The notes under the pieces were generated by a model. That model saw only the letters and a program-made list of their open reading frames with translations. It was not told the DNA's origin and searched no databases. Both the position numbers and the translations under genes were made by a program. Source: Hyalangium versicolor (lineage in GTDB: Bacteria > Myxococcota > Myxococcia > Myxococcales > Myxococcaceae). From it: DNA of 64,000 bases. The stretch is taken from NCBI RefSeq assembly GCF_020103695.1, contig NZ_JAHXBF010000006.1:186001-250000 (forward strand), in the 5' to 3' direction. This document shows, piece after piece, positions 50,771 to 59,219 of the stretch; within the stretch, counting starts at the first letter, position 1, and every line of letters starts with the position of its first letter.

Positions 50771-51607
50771 TCAGCTGCAGGTGCCCGTGGAGTTGCATGT
50801 CTTCTTGCACTTCTCGCACGTCACGCCGTTGCGCCCACAGGCGTTGATGTTGTTGCCGGGCGCGCACACGTTGCCGTTACAGCAACCGCCGCACGAGGTG
50901 GGGGTGCACTCGCACTTGCCCGCCACGCACTCCTGGCCGAAGCCGCACGCCGAGGCGTTACCGCACTTGCACTGACCATTGATGCACTGGTCCGCGGTGA
51001 TGGGGTCACACGCGGGGCCCTGCCCGCAGACACAGGCGCCCTGGGGAGAGCAGGCGTTCGAGGTGCGCGGATCGCACGTCACACAGGCGACGCCGCCCGT
51101 GCCACAGGTGTTGAAGGCGGGGGAAGTGCAAATGCCGTTCGCGCAGCAGCCGCTCGCGCAATCGGGGCAGGAGCCTCCATTCGGCTCTCCATCCGGAGAG
51201 GCCGGGTCCAGGTGCACGGTGATATCCACCTCATCCCCCTCGCGGACCTCCACCCGGTTGGTGCCGAGCGCTACCCGCTCGCCCTGACGCATGCCCTCCA
51301 CGGTGAGCTCCGCCTCGGCCTTGCCCTGAACAGAGGACAGCAGGATGCGGAACGTCTCGCCGTTGGCCAGCAGGCGCTCGGGTTGCTCCGGCAGCACATG
51401 GGGACCGATGCTGCTGCCCGCGACGACGCCCGACACGAGGAGTTGGTCCATCTGTATCGAGGACGGAAAGTCGATGGTGACGTAGAGCGCCGTCCCGACG
51501 GAATCCCGGCACGCGCCGACCACCAGCCCCATCACCAGCAACCACAGCCCGCAGAGACTGCCGACCTTCCCGGAGGCCGCACTCCCCTTGCGTTTCCCAT
51601 GTTCCAT
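50771..51607 (-). CDS. Cys-rich lipoprotein
   Basis: 278 residues. A signal with lipobox LVVGAC (Cys 33) follows a short charged stub. About 40-140 are a beta-type region (ALYVTIDFPSSIQMDQLLVSG and LLSSVQGKAEAELTVEG). The rest is a Cys-rich array (CPDCASGCCANGIC, CGQGPACDP, CECTPTSCGGCCNGNVC, CEKCKKTCNS) with about 27 cysteines, resembling the disulfide repeats of many myxobacterial exported proteins and echoing, without clear homology, the Cys-rich pair at 3.3-6.1 kb. Surface location and structural or adhesive role are inferred. It is convergent with the hybrid kinase gene. Confidence 0.75.
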   Translation of the reverse strand: MEHGKRKGSAASGKVGSLCGLWLLVMGLVVGACRDSVGTALYVTIDFPSSIQMDQLLVSGVVAGSSIGPHVLPEQPERLLANGETFRILLSSVQGKAEAELTVEGMRQGERVALGTNRVEVREGDEVDITVHLDPASPDGEPNGGSCPDCASGCCANGICTSPAFNTCGTGGVACVTCDPRTSNACSPQGACVCGQGPACDPITADQCINGQCKCGNASACGFGQECVAGKCECTPTSCGGCCNGNVCAPGNNINACGRNGVTCEKCKKTCNSTGTCS

Positions 51608-51731
51608 GAGGCTCCCACGCTAGCCGAGGCCCTGGTGCTCACTGAGGGCGGGGCGGTGCTTGCTCCCTCTCCCCGCGTTGAGAAGGTGACGTTTCCATCC
51701 ACGAGGGTGGATGGGAGCCGACACTGCCCTA

Positions 51732-53198
51732 CTAGAGGACGCAGTCCTGAGTCACGGGCACGGGCGTGGAGGGCAGCGCACGCGCGGGACGCAGCCTTCG
51801 CACGTGCTCTCGGAGCTGGGCCGAGGGGTTGATGAACTGCAACCCGACGCCCGGGGACATGCTCCATGTCTGGGCCTGCACCGAGTCCACGTGCCGGACC
51901 ACCTCGCCCACGCACTCCACGGGCTGGCCGTCGAGAATCAGCGTGAATGCCAACTGGGTGAAGAGCTGGGGGAAGGGCTCGGAGCAGCACAGGAAGAGCC
52001 CGCCCCGGCTCAGTTCGGTGCACTGCACCGTCACCTCACCGGCTCCATTGCGGCGGCGTACGCGGGCCTCCCATGTTGGGGGGGCCTGGAGCTCCGTTCG
52101 TGGCAGGTGCGCGCGGGGAACGCGCAGGGACACGGTGGGAGAGGGTATCGGAGTGCTCGCGCGCAGGGCCTCGGGGATGGGCGAGGGCGCGGGCACGGCC
52201 CGGGAGCGTGTCGAGGCGCTCATCGCCGCTTCCATGGCCTGCTTGAACTCGAGCGCGTGAGCGAAGCGCTCCGAGGGGCTGCGTGCCAGCGCGCGCAGCA
52301 CCGTCTCCGAGAACGCCTGGGGAATGCACGGGTTGAGCGTGTGCGGCGGCACCGGGCCTGGGGCCGTGGGAGATAGGACGATCTCCGCCACCTGGCCGCG
52401 CGGATATGGCAGCCGCCCCGTGGCCATGAGGTAGGCCGTGACCCCGAGCGCATAGATGTCCGCGCGCCCATCCACCGGTTGCCCCGTCCACTGCTCCGGA
52501 GCCATGTACGCCGGAGTGCCCAGTACCGTCCCCACGGCGGTGAGCTTCGCGTTCATCGAGTCGCGCGCCTTGGCCACGCCGAAGTCCAGCACCTTCAGCG
52601 AGGGGCGCTCAGCCCCGTCGCGCCGCACCACGAAGAGGTTGTCCGGCTTCAAATCCCTGTGCACCACGCCCGCGTTGTGCGCGGCCTCGAGCGCCTCACA
52701 GGCCCGGGCCAGCAGGTGCGTGAGCAGGGCCGGCTCCAGCGGCCGGGGAAGCTGTGACAGCGGCTCTCCCTCCAGGTACTCCATGACGAAGTAGTGGAGC
52801 CCGCCCGGGGCCTCGTTGATGTCGAAGATGCGGACGATGTTCGGGTGGCCCACCACGTTCACCGTCTTCGCCTCGGCGTAGAAGCGCGCGCGCAGGGCTG
52901 AGTCCTGGCTCAGGTGCGGGTGCAGCACCTTGAGCGCCACCCGCGCGCCAATGCGCGTCTGCTCCGCCTGATACACCGTGCCCATGCCCCCCGAGCCGAG
53001 CCGCCGCACCACGCGGTAGTACCCGAGCGTCTGGCCCACCAGATCCAACGCGGGCGCGGGCACGCGCGGGGCCTTGGGGGTGGGAGCAGGCTGGGGCCGT
53101 GCGGGGCTCACGGGGGTGATCTGGCCTGATTGGCTCCAGTGCACGTTTCCGCACAGCACATCGTCGGCATGTTCGGAGAGACAGAGCTCGCAGCGCAT
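51732..53198 (-). CDS. Ser/Thr protein kinase with C-terminal PilZ-like domain
   Basis: 488 residues. A short N-terminal Cys-bearing motif (CELCLSEHADDVLCG) looks like a treble-clef zinc site. The kinase (about 60-320) is intact: LGSGGMGTVYQA, VALKVL, VVHRDLKPDN, VLDFGVAK and MAPEQW. After a Pro/Ser linker the C-terminal part (about 375-475; ARVRRRNGAGEVT, ELSRGGLFLCC, GVGLQF) follows the PilZ-like pattern common in myxobacterial proteins; whether it binds cyclic di-GMP is uncertain because the RxxxR-D/NxSxxG set is only partly kept (R-rich stretch then ELSRGG). Possibly a cyclic di-GMP-responsive kinase. Divergent to none; the ligase gene ends upstream on the same strand. Confidence 0.9.
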   Translation of the reverse strand: MRCELCLSEHADDVLCGNVHWSQSGQITPVSPARPQPAPTPKAPRVPAPALDLVGQTLGYYRVVRRLGSGGMGTVYQAEQTRIGARVALKVLHPHLSQDSALRARFYAEAKTVNVVGHPNIVRIFDINEAPGGLHYFVMEYLEGEPLSQLPRPLEPALLTHLLARACEALEAAHNAGVVHRDLKPDNLFVVRRDGAERPSLKVLDFGVAKARDSMNAKLTAVGTVLGTPAYMAPEQWTGQPVDGRADIYALGVTAYLMATGRLPYPRGQVAEIVLSPTAPGPVPPHTLNPCIPQAFSETVLRALARSPSERFAHALEFKQAMEAAMSASTRSRAVPAPSPIPEALRASTPIPSPTVSLRVPRAHLPRTELQAPPTWEARVRRRNGAGEVTVQCTELSRGGLFLCCSEPFPQLFTQLAFTLILDGQPVECVGEVVRHVDSVQAQTWSMSPGVGLQFINPSAQLREHVRRLRPARALPSTPVPVTQDCVL

Positions 53199-53256
53199 GG
53201 GGGTCGGAGAACCTGGATAAGGGGGATCAACCCGATGCCCTGCAAGACATGTGCTT

Positions 53257-53277
53257 CGTCTCGAAATGTACGAGACG
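53257..53277. promoter_or_regulatory. Inverted repeat upstream of the kinase-PilZ gene
   Basis: CGTCTCG-AAATGTA-CGAGACG, perfect seven-base arms with a seven-base spacer, about 60 bases upstream of the kinase start on the minus strand. It could be an operator or leader stem. Confidence 0.35.
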
Positions 53278-53437
53278 TAGAATCCGAGCGGATGGCGCCT
53301 CGCTGCGCACGGAGGTTCGCGGCATTGCGGTGACAGACGGTGGACAGGCCCACTCCGTCACCTGAGGTGAGACACCATTTCGTTCAATGGACGATCTGTT
53401 GTTCTTTCCATCTCGTTCGATGGAGGACGGAGCCCGA

Positions 53438-53462
53438 GCCCCTCTTTCGGGGAAGAAGGGGC
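53438..53462 (-). terminator. Hairpin after the DNA ligase gene
   Basis: GCCCCT and AGGGGC arms enclose a further partly paired CTTTC/GGGGAAG segment with a three-base loop. It lies 19-43 bases beyond the ligase stop on the minus strand and is a plausible terminator, without a clear U-run. Confidence 0.4.
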
Positions 53463-53480
53463 AGTGGGAGGCGCGATGCG

Positions 53481-54575
53481 TCAGGTGCGCTTGCGCTTGC
53501 CCTGGGACTCCCAGGGCTCCGCGTCGATGCGCACGCCCACGTACGAGGGGAAGCGAGGCACGCCGTCGTTGGAGAGTTCCTGGTAGCGGAAGGTGATGAT
53601 GCTGCCGAGGGCGGGCGGGTTACCGCGCTCTGCGTCTGACAGACCCGTACCCACCGAGAAGCGGGTGCCGTTGCGCAGCTCCACCTCGAGTGCTCCGAGC
53701 CGGCCCTTGTGCCGGCCCGCGCCGGGCTGGTGGCCGATGACGCGCGCCTCGTCATCCTTGAAGCTCTTCACCTTCAGCAGCGTGTGCGAACGGCCCACCT
53801 CATAGCGCGAGCCCGGCTGACGCAGCATGAGGCCCTCGCCACCGAGCCCCTCCACGCGCGCCAATTCCGAGCGCAGGTGATCCACACCCTGGCAGGTCTC
53901 GTGCGGGAGCCACTCGGCATAGGGCGGAGCCACGTCGTCCACATATTGCTGGACGTGGGCGATGCGCTCCTCGAAGGGAGCGTCCAGCGCGGGGGCGTCG
54001 AAAATGACGAAGGCCAGCTCCTTCCAGTCATCACTCATGTCCTGCCGGCGGACGATGCTCACGGTGCGCTGGAACTTCTTGCGCCCGCCGAAGAGCTCTC
54101 CGTCGAGGGGGTGGTCCGGCAGCTTCTCGGTGAACCAGTCCGGCGCGTAGAAGGGGTTGCCCTGGCGCGAGAGGAAGCGCGTCCCATCCCAGTAGGCGCG
54201 CACACCATCAAGCTTCTCGCTCATCCACCAGCCGGTGAGGTCCGTGTCATTCTCCCACGAGTGGGCCAGGAGCACCGGAGGGGCCTTGCCGTCGCTCGCG
54301 GCCGTGCTGGCACGCTTGGAGGTGGCCGCCCGGTTGGTGGCGCGGTTGGGAGCGTTGGCCGCGGCCCGGGAGGCCGCCGCGCCGATGCGAGCGTCCTCGG
54401 CCTCATCGCCGCGAATTTTGCGCAGGTGCTTGCAGGTTCTGCGCTCGATGGGTTCGGACTGGTTGCGCCAGGCCGGGCACGAGCACGAATACACACCACC
54501 GGTGTTCTTCAGGATGTACGGCTTGGCGCCCGAGCCTTTGACTTCGACCTGGCCGCCATTTGGGATATCAGCCAC
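53481..54575 (-). CDS. ATP-dependent DNA ligase with N-terminal SWIM zinc finger
   Basis: 364 residues, GTG start at 54575 with GAGGGG upstream. The N-terminal 55 residues hold a SWIM-type finger (SCSCPAWRNQ then CKHL, a CxC-CxH pattern) that should bind nucleic acid. A basic Ala/Arg linker follows. The ligase part starts about residue 100: the nucleotidyl-transfer motif SEKLDGVRAYWDG with the catalytic Lys, GEGLMLRQ and LLKVKSFKDDEARV, with an OB fold at the C-terminus (GTRFSVGTGL, ITFRYQEL). It resembles the small LigE-type ATP ligases, but those usually carry an export signal; here the SWIM finger takes its place, so cytoplasmic repair is more likely. Confidence 0.9.
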   Translation of the reverse strand: MADIPNGGQVEVKGSGAKPYILKNTGGVYSCSCPAWRNQSEPIERRTCKHLRKIRGDEAEDARIGAAASRAAANAPNRATNRAATSKRASTAASDGKAPPVLLAHSWENDTDLTGWWMSEKLDGVRAYWDGTRFLSRQGNPFYAPDWFTEKLPDHPLDGELFGGRKKFQRTVSIVRRQDMSDDWKELAFVIFDAPALDAPFEERIAHVQQYVDDVAPPYAEWLPHETCQGVDHLRSELARVEGLGGEGLMLRQPGSRYEVGRSHTLLKVKSFKDDEARVIGHQPGAGRHKGRLGALEVELRNGTRFSVGTGLSDAERGNPPALGSIITFRYQELSNDGVPRFPSYVGVRIDAEPWESQGKRKRT

Positions 54576-54756
54576 GCGTTTGAACCCCTCACAACGCCGC
54601 GATGCTGTCGCGGCGACGAGGTGAATCGTATCCGGCAGGTCTGACGTGGACGGAGGACCTGAGAGGGCGGGTCAACGGTAGCCCTCCTCGAGGGTAGCGG
54701 CGGCGGGGGAGATGCCTCACCATGGGTGCAGGCGAAGCGAGCAGGGGAGCAGACAC

Positions 54757-55242
54757 GTGGTGATCATCCTCATGGGAGTGTCAGGGGCTGGGAAGACGAC
54801 GATTGGCAAGGCGTTGGCCCGGGCGCTGGGATGGCGCTTCCTGGAGGGAGATGACTTCCACCCTCCCCAGAACGTGGCGAAGATGGCCACGGGCATCCCG
54901 CTGACGGACGAGGACCGTGCGCCCTGGCTCGCGCGGCTCCGGGAGCTGATCTCCGAGACCCTGGCGCGCGGCGAGGACGCGGTGCTGGCGTGCTCGGCGC
55001 TCAAGCAGAGCTACCGCGAGCAGTTGACGGTGGATCCGGCGCGGGTGCGGTGGGTGTACCTGTGGGCGCCGCGAGAGGTGATTGCCGGCCGGTTGGCGGG
55101 CCGCGTGGGGCACTTCATGCCGGTGAGTCTGCTTGACAGCCAGTTCCAGGTGCTGGAGGTGCCCCAGGAGGCGGTGCCGGTGGACGTGACGCCTGGGCCC
55201 GATGAGGTGGTGGCGACGATTCGCGCCAGGCTGGGGCTATAG
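54757..55242 (+). CDS. gntK: Gluconokinase
   Basis: 161 residues from a GTG at 54757, with AGGGGAG seven bases upstream; an ATG at 54712 in frame would add a non-conserved extension. P-loop GVSGAGKTT, the substrate region EGDDFHPPQNVAKMATGIPL and CSALKQSYREQL are typical of gluconokinase (shikimate-kinase-like fold), which makes 6-phosphogluconate from gluconate and ATP. No gluconate transporter or GntR gene is adjacent. It is divergent from the ligase gene and convergent with the next. Confidence 0.93.
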   Translation: MVIILMGVSGAGKTTIGKALARALGWRFLEGDDFHPPQNVAKMATGIPLTDEDRAPWLARLRELISETLARGEDAVLACSALKQSYREQLTVDPARVRWVYLWAPREVIAGRLAGRVGHFMPVSLLDSQFQVLEVPQEAVPVDVTPGPDEVVATIRARLGL

Positions 55243-55256
55243 GTTCAGTGGCGTGC

Positions 55257-55892
55257 TCAGGGAACGCGCTCCACGGTGGCGCCCAGGCGCTCGAGCAATT
55301 CGCGGTACCACGCGAAGGCCCGCGCGGTCCGGTCTCCCAGTGTCTTTGCGCCCCAGATGATGGTGAGGGTGCGGCGGGTGTCCGCGTTCGTCTTCGTGCG
55401 CTGCGCGTCCTTCACAGCGTTGGCGCACGGGCCGTCCGCGTCGAAGAGGCACAGCAGCCCGTCCAGGTCGATGGTCTGTCCGGAGGCATTGAAGACGTAC
55501 TGCGAGCCGGCCGGGGCGATGCCCAGGCGGAAGGGCGCCTTGGCCCGGTCGAGGTCCACCACGCTGATGGGCAGTCCGCTGTGCAGGGAGACGGCGTTGC
55601 AGATGTCCACCGCGGCGTTGATGGAGCCCAGGGAGCCGTCTCCGGCGGCGCGTACGAGGTACTCCGAGGCGGGCTTGCCTCGGCCGGTGGGCTTGTAGCC
55701 GCCGTGGCGCAGCAGGTCGCGGACGACGCCGCGCACGGTGTCATCGCTCGAGAGCGGTGCGGGGGCGTCCAGCTTCAGGAACGCCGTGAGCCATTCGGGC
55801 GAGGGCAGGGAGGACATCGGCCCTGGCAGGGTGGTGGTGAAGGCCAGGGCATCCAGCAGGGGGTGGGGGTCGATGGTGAGCACGGGGGGCAC
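55257..55892 (-). CDS. B3/B4 tRNA-binding-domain-like protein
   Basis: 211 residues from a GTG at 55892 (another GTG at 55883). It contains the segment found in the B3/B4 domain of phenylalanyl-tRNA synthetase beta chains: YLVRAAGDGSLGSINAAVD, ICNAVSLHSGLPISVVDLD, RLGIAPAGSQYVFNASGQ and AVKDAQRTKTNADTRRTLT. In stand-alone form this domain is linked to editing of mischarged tRNA or related hydrolysis. There is no catalytic synthetase core. It is 18 bases before the next gene on the same strand. Confidence 0.8.
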   Translation of the reverse strand: MPPVLTIDPHPLLDALAFTTTLPGPMSSLPSPEWLTAFLKLDAPAPLSSDDTVRGVVRDLLRHGGYKPTGRGKPASEYLVRAAGDGSLGSINAAVDICNAVSLHSGLPISVVDLDRAKAPFRLGIAPAGSQYVFNASGQTIDLDGLLCLFDADGPCANAVKDAQRTKTNADTRRTLTIIWGAKTLGDRTARAFAWYRELLERLGATVERVP

Positions 55893-55909
55893 TCTACGGT
55901 GCTCGCGGG

Positions 55910-57352
55910 CTATTCGAAGAGCCGACTGGCGAGCCGGGCGAGCTGTTTGGCCTTGCCCGTGTAGGGAGGGAAGAAGAACTGCGCCAGCGATGCGCGCCCC
56001 TGGCGGAGCACCGCGCGGGCGTGGCTGAGCTCTCGGAAGCCCACCTCGCCGTGGTAGGCGCCCACGCCGCTCTGGCCCACTCCGCCGAAGGGCAGGGCTG
56101 GGTTGACGAAGTGGAGCACGACATTGTTCACCACGGTTCCGCCAGCGGAGGTCTGCCGCAGCAGCCGCTCCACCGTCTCCTCGTCCTGGCTGAAGATGTA
56201 CATGGCCAGGGGCTTGCCGCCCGCGCGGATGGTGTCCACAACCGTCTCGAGCCGCTCGTAGCGCAACACCGGCAACACGGGGCCGAAGATCTCCTCCTCC
56301 ATGATGGGAGCCTCGGGCGTCACATCGGCAAGCATCGTGGGAGAGATGTAGCGGCTGTCCGAGTCCACCACTCCGCCCGTCACCACTCGGCCGCCCTGGG
56401 CCACCGTGCGGTCCAGCAGCTTGCTCACGCGGGAGAAGGCCGAATCATCTATCAGCCGGCACAGGTCCGGGCTCGCGCGCCGGGCCTCTTCGGTCTTGCC
56501 GTAGAAACGCTCCAGCGCATCCTTCGCCGCGGCGAGGAAGGCTTCCTCCCTGGATGCGTGCACGAAGATGTAGTCCGGCGCGATGCACGTCTGCCCTGCG
56601 TTGAGGAACTTGCCCCAGACGACGCGCTCGGCTGCTGCCTTCACGTCCGCCGTTGCATCCACCACCACCGGGGACTTGCCGCCGAGTTCCAGCGTGACTC
56701 CGGACAGGTGCCGGGCTGCTGCCGCCATCACCTTCTGGCCCACGCGCGGTCCACCCGTGAAGAAGAAGTGATCGAAGGGAAGCTGCAGCAGCGCTTCGCC
56801 CACCTCGGGGCCTCCCTGTACGGCTGTCACCTCGGAGGGATCGAACGTGTCGCGTACGAGCTCTGCGAGAAAGGCGGCCGTGTGCGGGGTCTTCTCGCTG
56901 GGCTTGAGCATCACGCAGTTGCCGGCGGCCACGGCCGTGAGCAGTGGGGCGATGGCCAGGGCGAACGGGTAGTTCCACGGAGCGACGACCAACACCACGC
57001 CCTTGGGTTCGTAGCGCACCTCGCTGCGGGTGCCGGCGAGCAGCAGTGGCGTCTCCATCCGTTGCGGCTTCATCCACGACTTGAGGTACTTCATCGTGTG
57101 CGCCAGCTCCATGAGGACCGGGAGCACTTCGGTGCTCTCGGCCTCGGCCTGGGGCTTGCGGAAGTCGGCATAAAGGGCGTCCGCGAGCGCCTGCCGCCGA
57201 GCGAGGATGTTCGCCTTGAGGCGCTCGAGCCGCGCGAGGCGCTCCCTGGCGGTCGTCTGGGCCTGTTCCCAGCGGCGTGCCTGGAGGCGCTCGAAGGCTT
57301 CCTGCAGCGGTTGCTGCGTCCCCGAAACTTCGTCCGTCCTCACGAGGCGCAT
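55910..57352 (-). CDS. ALDH3-like aldehyde dehydrogenase
   Basis: 480 residues from ATG 57352, with AGGAG upstream; the frame extends to 57490, but those residues are not conserved in type. Catalytic Cys in FLNAGQTCIAPDY, Glu in VTLELGGKSP and Asn in VAPWNYPFALA are present. The family blocks (FFTGGPRVGQKV, PFGGVGQSGVGAYHG) and the length fit ALDH class 3, usually acting on fatty or aromatic aldehydes. The membrane-tail seen in fatty aldehyde dehydrogenases is not evident, although the C-terminus (FFFPPYTGKAKQLARL) is hydrophobic and basic. Same strand as the B3/B4 gene, which it precedes by 18 bases. Confidence 0.9.
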   Translation of the reverse strand: MRLVRTDEVSGTQQPLQEAFERLQARRWEQAQTTARERLARLERLKANILARRQALADALYADFRKPQAEAESTEVLPVLMELAHTMKYLKSWMKPQRMETPLLLAGTRSEVRYEPKGVVLVVAPWNYPFALAIAPLLTAVAAGNCVMLKPSEKTPHTAAFLAELVRDTFDPSEVTAVQGGPEVGEALLQLPFDHFFFTGGPRVGQKVMAAAARHLSGVTLELGGKSPVVVDATADVKAAAERVVWGKFLNAGQTCIAPDYIFVHASREEAFLAAAKDALERFYGKTEEARRASPDLCRLIDDSAFSRVSKLLDRTVAQGGRVVTGGVVDSDSRYISPTMLADVTPEAPIMEEEIFGPVLPVLRYERLETVVDTIRAGGKPLAMYIFSQDEETVERLLRQTSAGGTVVNNVVLHFVNPALPFGGVGQSGVGAYHGEVGFRELSHARAVLRQGRASLAQFFFPPYTGKAKQLARLASRLFE

Positions 57353-57642
57353 GGCCTGCTCTCCTGTTTTTTCGGGCCCCCAACGCCTGGAGGGGTCCTC
57401 GTCTTCCCGTGCGAGCCACCTACTTGAGCCAACGACGCGGGGGGACGGCAAGCCCCTTCCGCCCGTCCCCGTCCTTCTCTGGACCAACACGTCCTACTGG
57501 GGGGAACTCATGGCCACGGGCGTGAGGTTCTTGCACGGCTGCATGCCCGGGAGCAGGGTGGGCAGCGGCTCAGGCTGGCGGAGGCCTCCCAGCGCCGCGG
57601 GATGGTAGAGGAAAATTCGCAGTTCTTTGGAAGGAGCGCTCC

Positions 57643-58059
57643 GTGGCCGAACTGAAGACGAAGAAGACTGCCGCCAGCGTCGAGGATTTTCTCGCGAAGG
57701 TCAGCCCCGAGAAGAAGCGGAAGGACGCGCTCGCCCTGTGTGAGCTCATGAAGAAGGTGTCGAAGTGCGAGCCCAGGATGTGGGGCGCAGGCATCATCGG
57801 GTTCGGGGACTATCGTTACCAATACGCGAGCGGTCGCGAGGGCGACTGGTTCGTGGTGGGGTTCTCGCCCCGGAAGCAGAACTTCGCGCTCTACATCATG
57901 CCGGGAGTGGACGCCTACGAGGCCCTGGTCACCAAGCTCGGGAAGTACAAGACGGGCAAGTCGTGCCTCTACATCAACGCGCTCGAGGACGTCGACGTCG
58001 CGACCTTGAGCAAGATCATCCAGAAGGCTGTCGCGGACACGAAGAAGCGGCACGCCTGA
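57643..58059 (+). CDS. DUF1801-family protein
   Basis: 138 residues from a GTG at 57643, GGAAGGAG upstream. The sequence has the DUF1801 form: basic start, FLAKVSPEKKRKDALALCELMKK, EPRMWGAGIIGFGDYRYQY and FSPRKQNFALYIMPGVDAY, with conserved Lys/Cys in KTGKSCLYIN. The family has a YdhG/CyaY-like fold with no established activity. The 290-base gap before it (57353-57642) contains no gene I can support; a Gly/Arg-like short frame there is shadow sequence. Confidence 0.88.
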   Translation: MAELKTKKTAASVEDFLAKVSPEKKRKDALALCELMKKVSKCEPRMWGAGIIGFGDYRYQYASGREGDWFVVGFSPRKQNFALYIMPGVDAYEALVTKLGKYKTGKSCLYINALEDVDVATLSKIIQKAVADTKKRHA

Positions 58060-58166
58060 CGTGCCACGTGTTGTCGTGGGCCGACTCCTGGGGTAGGGTG
58101 GCTTCGGCGTGGCAGAGGGAGCATACCCCTGCGAGGAGTCAGACGTGCCGGGTAGGGTGCAGCGTC

Positions 58167-59213
58167 ATGCCATCCATGCAGCACGAGGGGCTCCTGCTCC
58201 TATTTCGAAACCGTCCGACACTGGCTCCCAAGCTGATGCGCGATGTGCTGGGGTTGGAACTGCCTCCTTATTCCGAAGCTCGGGTGGAGTCTGCCGAGCT
58301 GACCGAAGTGGTACCGACTGAGTACCGCGCGGACCTCGTCGTTCTGCTGTTGGAGGGCACGCCAGTCTTCGCCATCGTGGTGGAGGTGCAGCTGTCGCGA
58401 GATGAGGACAAGCGGAAGACGTGGCCGCTGTATTTGACAAGCCTGCGCTCGCGAGTGGGATGTCCCACGGCACTGTTGGTGGTCGCGCCGGATGAGGCAA
58501 TGGCTCGGTGGTGCGCACAGCCCATCCCGCTGGGCCACCCGGAGTTCGTGCTTCGGCCCCTGGTAGTGGGGCCCGATGCCATCCCTGTGCTCGTTGACGA
58601 GCAGCAGGCGCGCAGGGACCCGGAGCTGGCGGTGCTGTCAGCTCTGGCACACGGGCACGAAGCGGTGGGGCAGGCCATTGCCCAGACGGTGATGGCGGCC
58701 GTGGCGGGGCTTGAAGCCGAGCGGGTCCGCCTTTACGTTGATCTGGCCTTGTCCTCGCTCAGCGAGGCGGCCCGTCGATCCTTGGAGGCACTGATGCGGA
58801 GTGGCAACTACGAGTATCAGAGCGAGTTTGCGCGCGAGTTCGTGGCCAAGGGGCTCCAAGAGGGACTTCAGAAGGGGCGCGAGGAGGGGCGCGAGGAGGG
58901 ACGTGAGGAGGGACGTGAGGAGGGACGTGAGGAGGGACGTGAGGAAGGGAGGCAGGAAGGGCGCCACGAGGGCGAGCGGACCGCTCTGTTCGAGGTGCTC
59001 GATGCCCGAGGTTTCGAGGTAGACGAGGCTGTCCGACAGCAGATCCTGGACTGTACCGACCAGGACCAGCTCAAGAGCTGGCTACGCAAGGCAGTGACCG
59101 TCGAGTCCGTGCAAGAGCTCTTCTCCAAAGTGGCCGCTTCCAAGCCCGATGCAAGCAAGGCCGGCAAGCAAGGCCGGACTACGAAGGCTTCCAAGTCCCG
59201 CTCCAAACGGTGA
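58167..59213 (+). CDS. PD-(D/E)XK-like (Rpn-type) putative nuclease with an EGRE-repeat segment
   Basis: 348 residues from ATG 58167 (58176 is the alternative). The N-terminal part has ADLVVLL, an EVQL motif and DKRKTWPLYLTSLRSR, a D...ExQ pattern like the PD-(D/E)XK core of Rpn/DUF4351-type proteins, which can be RNA- or DNA-directed nucleases related to transposase-linked families. A long helical middle is followed by a run of GREE units (about 237-268: six GREE, then GRQE and GRHE), strongly charged and likely a single stable helix. The end is Lys/Ser-rich (SKAGKQGRTTKASKSRSKR). Found widely in Streptomyces and myxobacteria in my recollection. Activity not proven. Confidence 0.65.
   Translation: MPSMQHEGLLLLFRNRPTLAPKLMRDVLGLELPPYSEARVESAELTEVVPTEYRADLVVLLLEGTPVFAIVVEVQLSRDEDKRKTWPLYLTSLRSRVGCPTALLVVAPDEAMARWCAQPIPLGHPEFVLRPLVVGPDAIPVLVDEQQARRDPELAVLSALAHGHEAVGQAIAQTVMAAVAGLEAERVRLYVDLALSSLSEAARRSLEALMRSGNYEYQSEFAREFVAKGLQEGLQKGREEGREEGREEGREEGREEGREEGRQEGRHEGERTALFEVLDARGFEVDEAVRQQILDCTDQDQLKSWLRKAVTVESVQELFSKVAASKPDASKAGKQGRTTKASKSRSKR
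58875..58970. repeat. Eight 12-bp units coding GREE-type repeats
   Basis: Units 1-2 are gggcgcgaggag, units 3-5 are ggacgtgaggag exactly, unit 6 ends gaggaa, and units 7-8 degenerate. The repeat length (12 bp) preserves frame, so unit gain or loss by slippage would lengthen or shorten a charged helix without breaking the gene. Confidence 0.9.
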
Positions 59214-59219
59214 CGCCGT

